DNA of 56,650 nucleotides from Colimorpha_A sp045591885 (GCA_045591885.1 JAZNTT010000029.1:1-56650); one strand, 5' to 3'. Positions 19,756 to 28,593 are shown, numbered from the stretch's first letter. Notes: generated by a model from the sequence alone, not told the origin. Translations and numbers: made by a program.

Positions 19756-22410
19756 ATGAAGCATTACCTAACCGAAAAAGAAGAAGTGCTTTCAGCCCTG
19801 TCTTCCTCGCAAAACGGTCTGACGACAAGTGAAGTCGAGACCCGTCAAGCTCGTGACGGCAAGAACAAGCTTGCCGAGGGCAAGAAGATCACTCTCTTAC
19901 AGAGGATCATCTCTCAGCTTATCGACCCGATGGTGCTTGTGCTCATCGGCGCGGCGATAGTTTCGGCAATTACCGAGCTTTCGCTCCACCCCGATAAGCT
20001 CCCGACCGACGTATTCATCATTCTCGCGGTTGTCATTCTCAACACCGTTCTCGGCGTCGTTCAGGAAAGCAAAGCCGAAAAAGCCATTGATGCGCTGAAG
20101 GAAATGGCGGCGGCGACCTCAAAGGTCATCCGCGACGGCAAGCTTGTAACGGTACGAAGCGAGGATCTCGTTATCGGTGATATCGTCGTTCTCGAAGCGG
20201 GCGATGCCGTCCCTGCCGACGGACGAATACTCGAAAGCGCCAGCATGAAGATTGAAGAAGCAGCGCTGACGGGAGAAAGCGTTCCGTCCGACAAGGTCGA
20301 TCACGTTCTTACTGCCGCGGATAACGGCGACGTTCCGCTCGGCGACAGAAAGAACATGTGCTACATGGGAAGCGTCGTCGTTTACGGACGCGGAACAATG
20401 GTAGTAACCGGCATCGGTATGAACACCGAAATGGGTAAGATCGCAACCGCGATCACCGAGGCAGAGGAAGGCGAAACTCCCCTTCAAAAGAAGCTTTCCC
20501 AGCTTTCGAAGATTCTCACCTGGCTTGTACTCGGTATCTGCGTATTCATGTTCGGCTTCACGCTGTTCATGAACAGAGATATTCTTTCTTCCGATCATGC
20601 TTTCAAGGTAATCCTTGAAGACGCATTTATGCCCGCAGTATCGCTTGCGGTTGCGGCTATTCCCGAGGGACTTGCAGCAGTCGTTACCATCGTTCTTTCG
20701 ATGGGCGTTACCAAGATGTCGAAGCAAAATGCAATTATTCGCCGTCTTACCGCAGTTGAGACACTCGGATGCACTCAGATAATCTGCTCCGATAAGACCG
20801 GTACTCTTACTCAGAACAAGATGACCGTCGTTGACAGCTGGGGAAGCGACAACAATCTCCTCGCTATCGGTATGGCACTCTGCTCCGATGCAAGCCCCGA
20901 CGAAACGGGCGAGGCAGTCGGCGAGCCGACCGAATGTGCACTCGTCAACTACGCAACGAAGCTCGGCCTTCACAAGAATGAGATCGAAAAGACCTCTCCC
21001 CGTGTAGGCGAGGCTCCCTTCGATTCGGGCAGAAAGATGATGTCTACCGTTCATAACGATAACGGTAACATAATTCAGTACACCAAGGGCGCTCCCGACG
21101 AGCTTCTTGCGCGTTGCACCAAGATCCTCGTGAACGGAAGCGAGGTTGCCCTTACCGATGCATACAAGGCAGAGATCCTTTCTAAGAACACAGAGTTCGC
21201 TTCTCAGGCACTCCGCGTTCTCGCCTGTGCATACAAGAAGCATCCTTCGATGCCGAGCGACTGCTCGCCCGCCGCTCTTGAAAATGACCTCGTATTCATC
21301 GGACTTGTCGGAATGATAGACCCCGTTCGTCCCGAGGTAACCGAGGCAGTTAAGCAGTGCGTGCTTGCAGGCGTCCGCCCGATAATGATAACGGGTGACC
21401 ATAAGGACACCGCCGTCGCTATCGCAAAGACTCTCGGAATCATCTCCGACGCGTCCGAGGCAATAACGGGTGCCGAGATCGACAAGTACACCGACGAGGA
21501 ATTTGACGAAGCAGTAACGAAGTATTCGGTCTACGCACGCGTTCAGCCCGAGCATAAGACGAGAATAGTCAACGCTTGGCGTAAACGCGGAATGGTAACC
21601 GCAATGAGGGGCGACGGCGTAAACGACGCGCCCTCGATAAAGAGTGCCGATATCGGTATCGGCATGGGTATAACGGGAACCGACGTCACTAAGAATGTCG
21701 CAGATATGATCCTCGCCGACGATAACTTCGCAACTATCGTCTCCGCAGTTGCCGAGGGTAGAAGAATCTACGATAACATCACGAAGTGTATCCAGTTCCT
21801 CCTTTCCTCCAACCTTTCCGAGGTAATAAGCGTATTTACAGCTACCCTCTGCGGATTTACGATTCTCAAAGCACCGCACCTCCTCTTTATTAACCTCGTA
21901 ACCGACTCTGTCCCCGCTCTCGCGCTCGGAACTGAAAAGGCAGAGCCCGACATCATGACCCGCAAGCCGCGTAAGAGCAACGAAGGCATATTTGCAGGCG
22001 GCATGGGCTTCAACATCGCATATCAGGGCGTTATGATATCGCTCATCACCCTCGCCGCGTACTTCATCGGACATTTCATGGAAAGCGGCAGATGGGAGAT
22101 CGCACAGAGCCCCGACGGTATGACGATGGCGTTCCTCGCTATGTCGATGGCTGAGATATTCCACTCCTACAACCTCCGTTCGCACGGCTCGATCTTCAAG
22201 CTCAAGAGTCACAACATGATCCTCTGGGGATCGATGGTAGTGTCGCTCATTCTCACAAGTGCTCTCATCTTCATTCCCGCACTCAGCGATCTGTTCGGAT
22301 TCTCTCACATCAATTTCACCGAATATGCAGTTGCTCTCGGTCTTGCAATTTCGACCATTCCGATCGTCGAGATCGTCAAGCTCTGCACAAAGCATAAGAC
22401 ACAGGAATAA
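19756..22410 (+). CDS. P2-type cation ATPase (Ca2+/Mn2+ exporter)
   Basis: 884 residues, the normal length of bacterial SERCA/PMR1-like pumps. Motifs: the actuator TGES, the ion-site VAAIPEGLAAV in M4, the phosphorylated aspartate D346 in SDKTGTLT, MITGDHKDTA, and GDGVNDAPS near residue 619, with about ten transmembrane helices in the usual 2+2+6 order. Homology alone would say Ca2+-transporting ATPase, but the yybP-ykoY riboswitch directly upstream points to Mn2+ export, as for other P-type pumps under this riboswitch. The start at 19756 has AAAGGA about ten bases before it; an in-frame extension to 19675 lies inside the riboswitch terminator and is rejected. Confidence 0.95.
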   Translation: MKHYLTEKEEVLSALSSSQNGLTTSEVETRQARDGKNKLAEGKKITLLQRIISQLIDPMVLVLIGAAIVSAITELSLHPDKLPTDVFIILAVVILNTVLGVVQESKAEKAIDALKEMAAATSKVIRDGKLVTVRSEDLVIGDIVVLEAGDAVPADGRILESASMKIEEAALTGESVPSDKVDHVLTAADNGDVPLGDRKNMCYMGSVVVYGRGTMVVTGIGMNTEMGKIATAITEAEEGETPLQKKLSQLSKILTWLVLGICVFMFGFTLFMNRDILSSDHAFKVILEDAFMPAVSLAVAAIPEGLAAVVTIVLSMGVTKMSKQNAIIRRLTAVETLGCTQIICSDKTGTLTQNKMTVVDSWGSDNNLLAIGMALCSDASPDETGEAVGEPTECALVNYATKLGLHKNEIEKTSPRVGEAPFDSGRKMMSTVHNDNGNIIQYTKGAPDELLARCTKILVNGSEVALTDAYKAEILSKNTEFASQALRVLACAYKKHPSMPSDCSPAALENDLVFIGLVGMIDPVRPEVTEAVKQCVLAGVRPIMITGDHKDTAVAIAKTLGIISDASEAITGAEIDKYTDEEFDEAVTKYSVYARVQPEHKTRIVNAWRKRGMVTAMRGDGVNDAPSIKSADIGIGMGITGTDVTKNVADMILADDNFATIVSAVAEGRRIYDNITKCIQFLLSSNLSEVISVFTATLCGFTILKAPHLLFINLVTDSVPALALGTEKAEPDIMTRKPRKSNEGIFAGGMGFNIAYQGVMISLITLAAYFIGHFMESGRWEIAQSPDGMTMAFLAMSMAEIFHSYNLRSHGSIFKLKSHNMILWGSMVVSLILTSALIFIPALSDLFGFSHINFTEYAVALGLAISTIPIVEIVKLCTKHKTQE

Positions 22411-22413
22411 TAT

Positions 22414-22444
22414 AAAATCGGCACCCGACGGGTGCCGATTTTTT
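22414..22444 (+). terminator. Intrinsic terminator of the P-type ATPase gene
   Basis: AAAATCGGCACCC and GGGTGCCGATTTTTT form a 13-bp stem with a three-base loop, starting four bases after the stop. Confidence 0.93.
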
Positions 22445-22451
22445 CATAGAC

Positions 22452-22475
22452 AAAAAGACCTTACGGTCTTTTTTT
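22452..22475 (-). terminator. Intrinsic terminator of the leucine-rich-repeat gene
   Basis: AAAAAGACC/GGTCTTTTT hairpin at the end of the minus-strand gene, overlapping its stop codon; T-run on the minus strand. Confidence 0.8.
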
Positions 22476-23147
22476 GTTTTTTAAAGCCTTATTCACTACG
22501 ATAAGACCGCCGCCGAGAAGCGCAGTAACAAGCACGATCATGATGAGAGTAAATTCCCAGGTGTCGGTAAACGAGGTCGGGATATTGTACTTTTTCGCGT
22601 GTGCCTTTGCAACATCGTTTCCGTTCAGCTCAAAGCGGAGCCGCTCACAGCCCATAAATGCATCTGTGCCAATGCTTTCAAGTCCTTTCGGTATCTTTAC
22701 CGTACCGAGCATCGTACAGCCCTCAAAGGCATAATCGTCGATGCTTTCAAGGTTAGACGGAAGCTTGAGCATCAAAAGCGCCTTGCAGTCACGGAACGCC
22801 GAACGGCCAATGGAAATTCCGCCCTTAATGACAACCTTGGTCAGATTCGGGCATTCGGCAAAGGCGTATTCTCCTATTGACGTTATGCTCTTCGGAATAC
22901 GAACCTCGGTTATTACCCTGTCGCCGCGGCAGACCTGCGCCGCAATACGCTTAACGGGAAGTCCGTCTATCTTTTCGGGAATATCCATAACCGTCCCCGC
23001 CGCGTTGAAACCCTCAATGACGACCTCACCATTCTCTACCGTGTACAGTATACCGCCGTCAGTCTCAAGCATTTCCGCTCCCGCGGTTATCGGGAAGCAA
23101 ATAAGCACCAAAATAAATGTAAAAAACACAGAAAATATTTTCTTCAT
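22461..23147 (-). CDS. BspA-type leucine-rich-repeat surface protein
   Basis: 228 residues. Signal peptide about 1-26 (MKKIFSVFFTFILVLICFPITAGA). Four to five LRR_5-type repeats span about 55-175, with the typical spacing VTEVRIPKSITSIGEYAFAEC, NLTKVVIKGG and LLMLKLPSNLESIDDYAFEGC. A C-terminal transmembrane helix (about 195-218) and a KNKKRP tail follow, so the repeat domain should be displayed outside and anchored at the membrane. The start at 23147 has CGGAGA five bases upstream; a longer frame from 23177 does not. BspA-like repeats are thought to mediate binding; the ligand is unknown. Confidence 0.9.
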   Translation of the reverse strand: MKKIFSVFFTFILVLICFPITAGAEMLETDGGILYTVENGEVVIEGFNAAGTVMDIPEKIDGLPVKRIAAQVCRGDRVITEVRIPKSITSIGEYAFAECPNLTKVVIKGGISIGRSAFRDCKALLMLKLPSNLESIDDYAFEGCTMLGTVKIPKGLESIGTDAFMGCERLRFELNGNDVAKAHAKKYNIPTSFTDTWEFTLIMIVLVTALLGGGLIVVNKALKNKKRP

Positions 23148-23503
23148 AAAAATCTCCGAAACATTCGTTATGTTCATTTTACCACATTATCCGCCCAATA
23201 ACAACACCGTGACCGATAATTTACAAAAAAGTCTTTATTTGCCTCCGAATAAATTATTTCTCGCCCCCACGCACCGACCGATTTTTCAGAGCGAAGAGAA
23301 TATAATAAAACCGAAGCACACTCCCAAAGAATTTCAAACGCTCGCGCAAAAAGAAAGGGGTTTCCAAAGGGGAAAACGTATGTAGAATTTTGCGAAGGCA
23401 AAATTCAAACCCGTTGTCCACTTGGTGCCGTTCTTTGGTGTAGATTTTCAAAGCAAAACTACTCATTTCATTCGGCAAGCGAGAAAGGTGAGAGAAAAAC
23501 ACT
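23148..23503. other. 356-bp region between the LRR gene and spoIIGA
   Basis: The left half is AT-rich, with a TATAAT at 23301-23306 but no -35 at normal spacing. The right half is the dispersed structured repeat at 23353-23492, which supplies the AAAGGTGAG sequence before spoIIGA. No reading frame or clear Spo0A-box promoter was seen. Confidence 0.5.
23353..23492 (+). repeat. Dispersed structured repeat, copy 1 (upstream of spoIIGA)
   Basis: Homologous to 54672-54785. In order: a GTTTCC/GGAAAAC-type hairpin, the stem GAATTTTGC-GAAG-GCAAAATTC (23385-23406), CACTTGGTGCCGTTCTTTGGT, an inserted GTAG...CTAC hairpin (about 23442-23462) and a decayed final hairpin ending GAAAGGTGAG. That final arm acts as the Shine-Dalgarno sequence for spoIIGA. 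Confidence 0.85.
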
Positions 23504-24346
23504 ATGCAAACTCTTTACGCCGACATACTGTTTCTCATAAACTTCACGATGGACTTCCTCACCCTTTTCGTCACAGCCTCGATTATGCACCGCAAAGTAT
23601 CAGTGCTTCGTCTAAGCATTGCCTCTGCCATTGGCGGCATCTACGGTGTAGTATCGGTGTTTATGCAAGGGATACTGATTATTAACATCTTTATAAACCT
23701 TGCCGTTTCATATCTCATGTGCCTTATTGCCTTCGTCAAGAAGACATTTCCATGCTACGCGCTTTTCTACGGAACGGGATGTCTGCTCGGCGGCGCGATG
23801 ACGGCGTTCTTCACCTTTATGAACGGCATTGATTCCGTTTCCACGGAGAGCTCCGCTACTCCCGGAAAAATACCGCTCGGTTGGATGGCATTAAGCGCTG
23901 CCGTAATCGGTGCTTCTGCCATCGCGGGCGGACGAATGGCGAAAAGAAAGCGTTCGCTTCGTCCCTGCCGACTTGCAATAGTAACTGTAAAAGGGGCTTT
24001 CGTTTTTGATGCGATGACAGACACGGGAAATATGCTCACAGACCCGATGAGCGGCAAGCCCGTCGTTATCCTGCAAAAAAAGAGCTTTTTCTCCGTTATA
24101 CCCGACGCCATTATACCAATATTTGAAAATAGCGACCCCAAGGAGCTTACAAGTCTCAGCCCGGAGCTTTTGACATCGGTCAGGCTGATACCGTCGGTCT
24201 CGGTCGGGGGAGAAAAACTGCTGTTTGCTTACGCGCCCAAGAAAATGACAGTCGACGGTGCCGAGGTATCTGCCCTTATCGCGATAGGCGACGAAAACGG
24301 CTACGGCGGATACTCTGCACTTGTGCCCGAAATTCTCACAAATTGA
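23504..24346 (+). CDS. spoIIGA: Sigma-E processing peptidase SpoIIGA
   Basis: 280 residues. The N-terminal half has five transmembrane helices (within about 5-145). The C-terminal half is the aspartic-protease-like domain with the catalytic D173 in TDTGN, followed by LTDPMSGKPVVI. At the septum it is activated by SpoIIR and removes the pro-sequence of sigma-E in the mother cell. The next gene, sigE, is its substrate and follows 10 bp later. The ribosome site AAAGGTGAG (about 11 bases from ATG) lies within the dispersed repeat. Confidence 0.96.
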   Translation: MQTLYADILFLINFTMDFLTLFVTASIMHRKVSVLRLSIASAIGGIYGVVSVFMQGILIINIFINLAVSYLMCLIAFVKKTFPCYALFYGTGCLLGGAMTAFFTFMNGIDSVSTESSATPGKIPLGWMALSAAVIGASAIAGGRMAKRKRSLRPCRLAIVTVKGAFVFDAMTDTGNMLTDPMSGKPVVILQKKSFFSVIPDAIIPIFENSDPKELTSLSPELLTSVRLIPSVSVGGEKLLFAYAPKKMTVDGAEVSALIAIGDENGYGGYSALVPEILTN

Positions 24347-24356
24347 GGTGAACATT

Positions 24357-25058
24357 ATGAAGATCTTCTCTATCGTCAAAGAAGCCCTCAGGCGGCTTTT
24401 GAAAAGAAAAAACGGAGTTTATTACATAAACGGCCCCGAAACCCTCCCTCCTCCCCTCTCCCACGAGGAGGAGGCAGATATAATCTCGCGGCTGTCGAGT
24501 GAGCCGTCACTCCGCTCGGTGCTTGTTGAAAGGAATCTGCGCCTCGTCGTATATATCGCAAAGAAATTCGAAAATACAGGCACGGGAATCGAAGACCTCA
24601 TTTCGATAGGCACGATCGGACTTATCAAAGCAATAAACACCTTCAACGCCGAAAAGAACATCAAGCTCGCAACCTATGCCTCGCGCTGTATTGAAAACGA
24701 AATTCTCATGTACATAAGAAAGACCTCACGCACACGCCTTGAGATGTCAATAGACGAGCCGCTCAATACCGACTGGGACGGAAACGAGCTTCTGCTCTCC
24801 GACGTTCTCGGCGGAGACGAGGACACAGTATACCGCAATATGGAGGTGGGTGAGGACAAAAAGACGATAGAGGAAGCTCTAAGCAAGCTATCCGAGCGCG
24901 AGCAGACTATAATCCGACTGCGATTCGGAATGGACGGCAAGGATGAACTGACACAAAAGGAGGTCGCAGACCTGCTCGGCATATCGCAATCGTACATTTC
25001 CCGCCTCGAAAAGAAAATAATATCGCGCCTCCGCAAGGAAATAGAGACAAAGATATAG
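24357..25058 (+). CDS. sigE: Pro-sigma-E, early mother-cell sigma factor
   Basis: 233 residues. The pro-sequence (about 1-30, basic and amphipathic: KIFSIVKEALRRLLKRKNG) is followed by YYINGPETLPPPLS, the cleavage region, equivalent to YYIGGSEALPPPLS of Bacillus subtilis. Then come region 2 (NLRLVVYIAKKFENTG, then EDLISIGTIGLIKA) and region 4 (LSEREQTIIRLRFG, then GISQSYISRLEK). The start at 24357 is fixed by GAGGTGA six bases upstream. In Bacillus and most Clostridia sigG follows directly; here dpaA does instead. Confidence 0.97.
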   Translation: MKIFSIVKEALRRLLKRKNGVYYINGPETLPPPLSHEEEADIISRLSSEPSLRSVLVERNLRLVVYIAKKFENTGTGIEDLISIGTIGLIKAINTFNAEKNIKLATYASRCIENEILMYIRKTSRTRLEMSIDEPLNTDWDGNELLLSDVLGGDEDTVYRNMEVGEDKKTIEEALSKLSEREQTIIRLRFGMDGKDELTQKEVADLLGISQSYISRLEKKIISRLRKEIETKI

Positions 25059-25133
25059 TAGCGAAGAAAGCTCCCTTTCATAAACTGTATAGTGGGGTAC
25101 ACCCTAACTGTTTATAAGAAAGGAAGTAACAGT

Positions 25134-25997
25134 ATGACTGAAAAAACCGTTCTTCTGATCGGTGGCGATCTTCGTCAGCTCCACGCCGGAGATGAGCTTG
25201 CGAACAACGGGTACAAGGTATCACATTTCGCCCTCGACACCTATAAAGAAAGCTGTGAGCTTTCACCTTCTTTAAAGAACGCAGACGCGATCCTTCTCCC
25301 CGTTCCTGTTGCTCGGGGCGAATACATGAATTTTCCGCTTTCAAGCGCAAAGCTATCTCCCCGCGTACTCGCTTCGGAAATTGTTAAAAGCGCAAACTCA
25401 AGCTCCATAGTATTCGGCGGAAAATTTCCGCCCGACATGGCAGCGATTTTTGATAAAAACGGCATACGATACCACGATCTCTGCGAAAACGAGACCTTTA
25501 ATTATCTCAATGCCGTTCCGACCGCAGAGGGTGCTATCGCTCTTGCGATGGGCAACACGCCCGTGACTCTCGACGGAAGTAAATGTCTCGTTCTCGGCTA
25601 CGGAAGGATCGGAAAGGCCCTTTCCCGACGCCTCAAAGCACTCGGAGCCGCCGTTACCGTTGCTGCCCGAAAAGAAAGGGACCGCGCAGAAGCGGCAAGC
25701 GAGGGAATGATTTCCCTTGACTATCCCAATCTATGCTCTGTGATCGGAAGCATAGATGCCGCATTTAACACTGTGCCAACAACCGTACTAAACGAAGAAG
25801 CGCTTTCGCACCTCAGCGACGGAGTTCCAGTAATTGAGCTTGCATCAAAGCCGGGCGGCATTGATCCTGTCGGCGCGATCCGTCACGGCACACGCGTCAT
25901 TTCCGCTCAAAGTCTGCCCGGACGCGTTGCTCCGGTTACGGCGGGAAAAATAATCGCACGCTGTATTCTCGACAAAATGTCGGGAGGCGGAACATGA
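25134..25997 (+). CDS. dpaA: Dipicolinate synthase subunit A
   Basis: 287 residues. Mother-cell enzyme that, with DpaB, makes dipicolinic acid from a dihydrodipicolinate-pathway intermediate; the acid is then loaded into the forespore. The N-terminal domain contains LLIGGDLRQ, and the C-terminal Rossmann domain has the dinucleotide motif VLGYGRIGKALSRRLKALG (about 155-173). The start at 25134 is chosen for AGGAAG seven bases upstream; a GTG at 25092 gives a longer frame without a site. It lies 75 bp after sigE and overlaps dpaB by four bases. In B. subtilis the pair (spoVFA/B) is sigma-K controlled. Confidence 0.96.
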   Translation: MTEKTVLLIGGDLRQLHAGDELANNGYKVSHFALDTYKESCELSPSLKNADAILLPVPVARGEYMNFPLSSAKLSPRVLASEIVKSANSSSIVFGGKFPPDMAAIFDKNGIRYHDLCENETFNYLNAVPTAEGAIALAMGNTPVTLDGSKCLVLGYGRIGKALSRRLKALGAAVTVAARKERDRAEAASEGMISLDYPNLCSVIGSIDAAFNTVPTTVLNEEALSHLSDGVPVIELASKPGGIDPVGAIRHGTRVISAQSLPGRVAPVTAGKIIARCILDKMSGGGT

Positions 25998-26551
25998 TAG
26001 GATACGCCTTCTGCGGCTCGTTCTGCACGTTTGACCGCTCAATATCGGTCTTGAAGAAGCTCGCTCACGACTATGACGTTCTCCCGATAATGAGCCATAA
26101 CGCCGCCTCAACCGACACGCGCTTCGGCAAAAGCGCGGATTTTATAAATACAATAACCGATATATGCCGCCGCGAGCCGGTTTTGACGATAAAGGATGCT
26201 GAGCCGCTCGGCCCTTCGCGTCCCCTTGATGCGCTCGTAATCGCACCCTGCACGGGTAATACACTTGCAAAGCTTGCATGCGGCATCACTGACACCCCGG
26301 TCACAATGGCAGCAAAAGCACATCTCCGCCAAAGCAGACCGCTTCTCATCTCACTTGCAACAAACGACGCAATGTCGGCAAACCTCAAAAACATCTCGAC
26401 CATGCTCGAAAAGAAGGGCGTGTTCTTCGTCCCGATGAAACAGGACGATTGCCTTAAAAAGCCGCACTCTCTCGTTTCTGAATTTGAAATGATACCCGAG
26501 TGTCTTGTTTCTGCGCTGAACGGAAAACAAGAAAGGCCTCTCTTTATATAA
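25994..26551 (+). CDS. dpaB: Dipicolinate synthase subunit B (flavoprotein)
   Basis: 185 residues, flavin-dependent decarboxylase-like (HFCD) fold: GYAFCGSFCTF at the N-terminus, then PLDALVIAPCTGNTLAKLACGITD (FMN site) and SLATNDAMSANLKN. Forms the dipicolinate synthase with DpaA. ATG/TGA overlap of four bases with dpaA. The transcript ends at the hairpin 26551-26578. Confidence 0.96.
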   Translation: MIGYAFCGSFCTFDRSISVLKKLAHDYDVLPIMSHNAASTDTRFGKSADFINTITDICRREPVLTIKDAEPLGPSRPLDALVIAPCTGNTLAKLACGITDTPVTMAAKAHLRQSRPLLISLATNDAMSANLKNISTMLEKKGVFFVPMKQDDCLKKPHSLVSEFEMIPECLVSALNGKQERPLFI

Positions 26552-26578
26552 AAATCAGGCGATCACTCGCCTGATTTT
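26551..26578. terminator. Bidirectional intrinsic terminator
   Basis: AAAATCAGGCGA and TCGCCTGATTTT pair around TCAC. It closes dpaB (plus) and the cohesin-like gene (minus). Confidence 0.92.
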
Positions 26579-26581
26579 CTT

Positions 26582-28573
26582 TTATCTTCTGTAATTGTTT
26601 CTGTTCTGAGCACTTCTGCTCTGGGCACTTCTGCTCTGTCCGTTTCTATTCTGTCCGTTTTTTGCCTGATTCGTTCTCGAACGAGATCTGCGGCGGCGAT
26701 TCCTGCGGCTTTCAACGTAGACCGCGCCGATAATAAAGACCACGATAACGAAAAGTACCGCGATAATCGCAAAGAGGAATATCTTTCCGAGATCTACAAC
26801 ACCGCCGAGAGCGTTGCTCTTTCTTCTCTCGGTCGTAACGGGAGGATCCGTCACGGGCTTGGTATCCTCGGGAGTGGTGTCAGGAGCAACGGTCGTCGTA
26901 CCGCCACTCATCATTTCAAGATATTCGGCATAAGTAACCTGATCCAACTCCGTCTCTCCGCAAACGCCGCAAACACGCTCGCGGACGCCGTCTATGTTAA
27001 CGGTCGGAACGCTTCCGCCCTTCCAATACCATTCGCCGAAATCATGCTCTCCGGTCGCGGGAATCGGCGTATTCTCAACAGCAACACCGCACAATGTACA
27101 TACAACCTTGTCGAATCCATCCTTGCCGCAGGTAGCATCCTGATGCTCGGGAGTTGTCGTTGCATGCTCGCACTGACCGCTCTTGACCGCAAGGATCATT
27201 TCCTCGGTTGCGGTAAGAGAGCCACAGGTAACCGTAATGCTCTTTTCATTGAGCGAAAGGATCGCGTCTGCACCGTGCTTAGGCGAAACTGTAATCCCAT
27301 ACTGCCCAAATTTATCCTTGCCGATCTTCGTGTCAGAGGCAACCGCGAAATCAACGGTTATCTCCATCTTCGAAAGGTCGATTGTCTCGCCCTCGGTATA
27401 AGACAGCGTCGGCTTTTTGGTGACCGAAATTCCGACTATTCCGTCGGGAGTCACTGCAACCTTACCCGACTCATCGGACGAATAATTGCCCGTTTCGGTA
27501 TTGCCGAGAGACGATGAGCTTGCGGTAACCGTTGCGTTATACTTTGTTCCGAATTCAAGGTCCTTAATAGTTCCCTGAAGCTTCGACGAGGTAATATCCT
27601 CGCCGACGGGGTTGCCGTCTTTATCGTATATCTTGATTATATATGTACCGACAGTGTCATCGGGGTTTTCATCGGTTATCTTATAGCTTACAGTACCCGC
27701 GATCTTGTCAACAGTGAGCGCGATGCTCGGTGTAAGAAGCTTTCCTCTGTAATTACAGGGGCTTGACGTGGCCGCGTCACTATCCTTGTAAAGGTCGCTG
27801 TTCGACTTTGCAACGACCGTAAAGCTGTATTCGCCGCCGAAGTTGCTTGTAATAAGCGTCGACAGATCGTAGCTCGTACCTGTTGCAGTAAGCGGCTTGC
27901 CAAGCGGCTCCTCATCCTTATATACCTGAATTACGTAAGAATCCGCGTTTTCAACAGCGTTCCACTTTGCCTTGTAGTTATCGTCCTTGTCAATTACAAG
28001 ACCGTCGGGCTTATCGAGCTTCTTTATAAGAGAAACGTCAAGAGAGCCGCAAGTAACATTTGAGACAAGTTCAAGATTAGCGGCTCCGCCCTCGGTTTCG
28101 GAACCGATATAGATCTCCTTACCACTTCCCTCTACAGCATCCGCCTTGACCTTTATCGAAATTTTAAACTTCAAAACTCCGTTTTCGGTAATAGCAGGAT
28201 TCTTTCCGGTAACAGAATCCTCTTCACTTGACGCTTCGATTTTGATGGTTCCGTCGGACTGTTTTGCAAACGATTCCCATTTTCCGTTTGTAATCTCGGG
28301 CATCGTTACGGTAATACTCGACGCATCGAAAAAGGCGGTGTCATACTTAACGAAAATGGTAAGACTTGCAATGCCGCTGGCATAATCGTCAGGATCTGAC
28401 GACGGGATATTGATGTCCTTGACCTCAACTGTATATTCTACGGTATCACCTGCCGCCACCGCAGTTGCGCCGCTGACATCCACTTTAAAGCTCGGCTCTG
28501 CGCCCAAAATCCGGAATGCGAAAAGAATCGAAGCAAGCATCACCGAAAGAAATAAAACTAATATCTTCTTCAT
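26582..28573 (-). CDS. Membrane-anchored cohesin-like surface protein
   Basis: 663 residues. A signal peptide (about 1-24) is followed by a cohesin-like beta-sandwich (about 27-185: VAAGDTVEYTVEVKDI, ASLTIFVKYDTAFFD and GVLKFKISIKVKAD), two fibronectin-III-like domains (about 190-375) and a Big_3-like domain (VTKKPTLSYTEGETIDLSKMEI). A Cys/His-rich repeat region has four CxxC pairs (CGKDGF...CTLCG...CGVCGE). After a Thr/Pro spacer and one transmembrane helix (about 600-622) comes a remarkable Arg/Ser/Asn/Gln tail of about 40 residues. It lies 20 bp downstream of the dockerin gene. It could be the docking partner of dockerin proteins; cohesin-like domains also occur in non-cellulosomal adhesins, so this is inference. 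Confidence 0.82.
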   Translation of the reverse strand: MKKILVLFLSVMLASILFAFRILGAEPSFKVDVSGATAVAAGDTVEYTVEVKDINIPSSDPDDYASGIASLTIFVKYDTAFFDASSITVTMPEITNGKWESFAKQSDGTIKIEASSEEDSVTGKNPAITENGVLKFKISIKVKADAVEGSGKEIYIGSETEGGAANLELVSNVTCGSLDVSLIKKLDKPDGLVIDKDDNYKAKWNAVENADSYVIQVYKDEEPLGKPLTATGTSYDLSTLITSNFGGEYSFTVVAKSNSDLYKDSDAATSSPCNYRGKLLTPSIALTVDKIAGTVSYKITDENPDDTVGTYIIKIYDKDGNPVGEDITSSKLQGTIKDLEFGTKYNATVTASSSSLGNTETGNYSSDESGKVAVTPDGIVGISVTKKPTLSYTEGETIDLSKMEITVDFAVASDTKIGKDKFGQYGITVSPKHGADAILSLNEKSITVTCGSLTATEEMILAVKSGQCEHATTTPEHQDATCGKDGFDKVVCTLCGVAVENTPIPATGEHDFGEWYWKGGSVPTVNIDGVRERVCGVCGETELDQVTYAEYLEMMSGGTTTVAPDTTPEDTKPVTDPPVTTERRKSNALGGVVDLGKIFLFAIIAVLFVIVVFIIGAVYVESRRNRRRRSRSRTNQAKNGQNRNGQSRSAQSRSAQNRNNYRR

Positions 28574-28593
28574 ATTTTTTCCTCTTATTGCGT

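Noticed and set aside
20119..22395. 758-codon minus-strand open frame opposite the P-type ATPase
   Set aside because: Antisense shadow of a strongly supported gene; its translation is rich in Cys, Arg and His, has no domain, and has no ribosome site.
23471..23477. TTCGGCA resembling a Spo0A box before spoIIGA
   Set aside because: It lies only 27 bp from the start codon, inside the final hairpin of the dispersed repeat, and the second copy of the repeat has the related TTGGGCA; position and context do not fit a promoter element.
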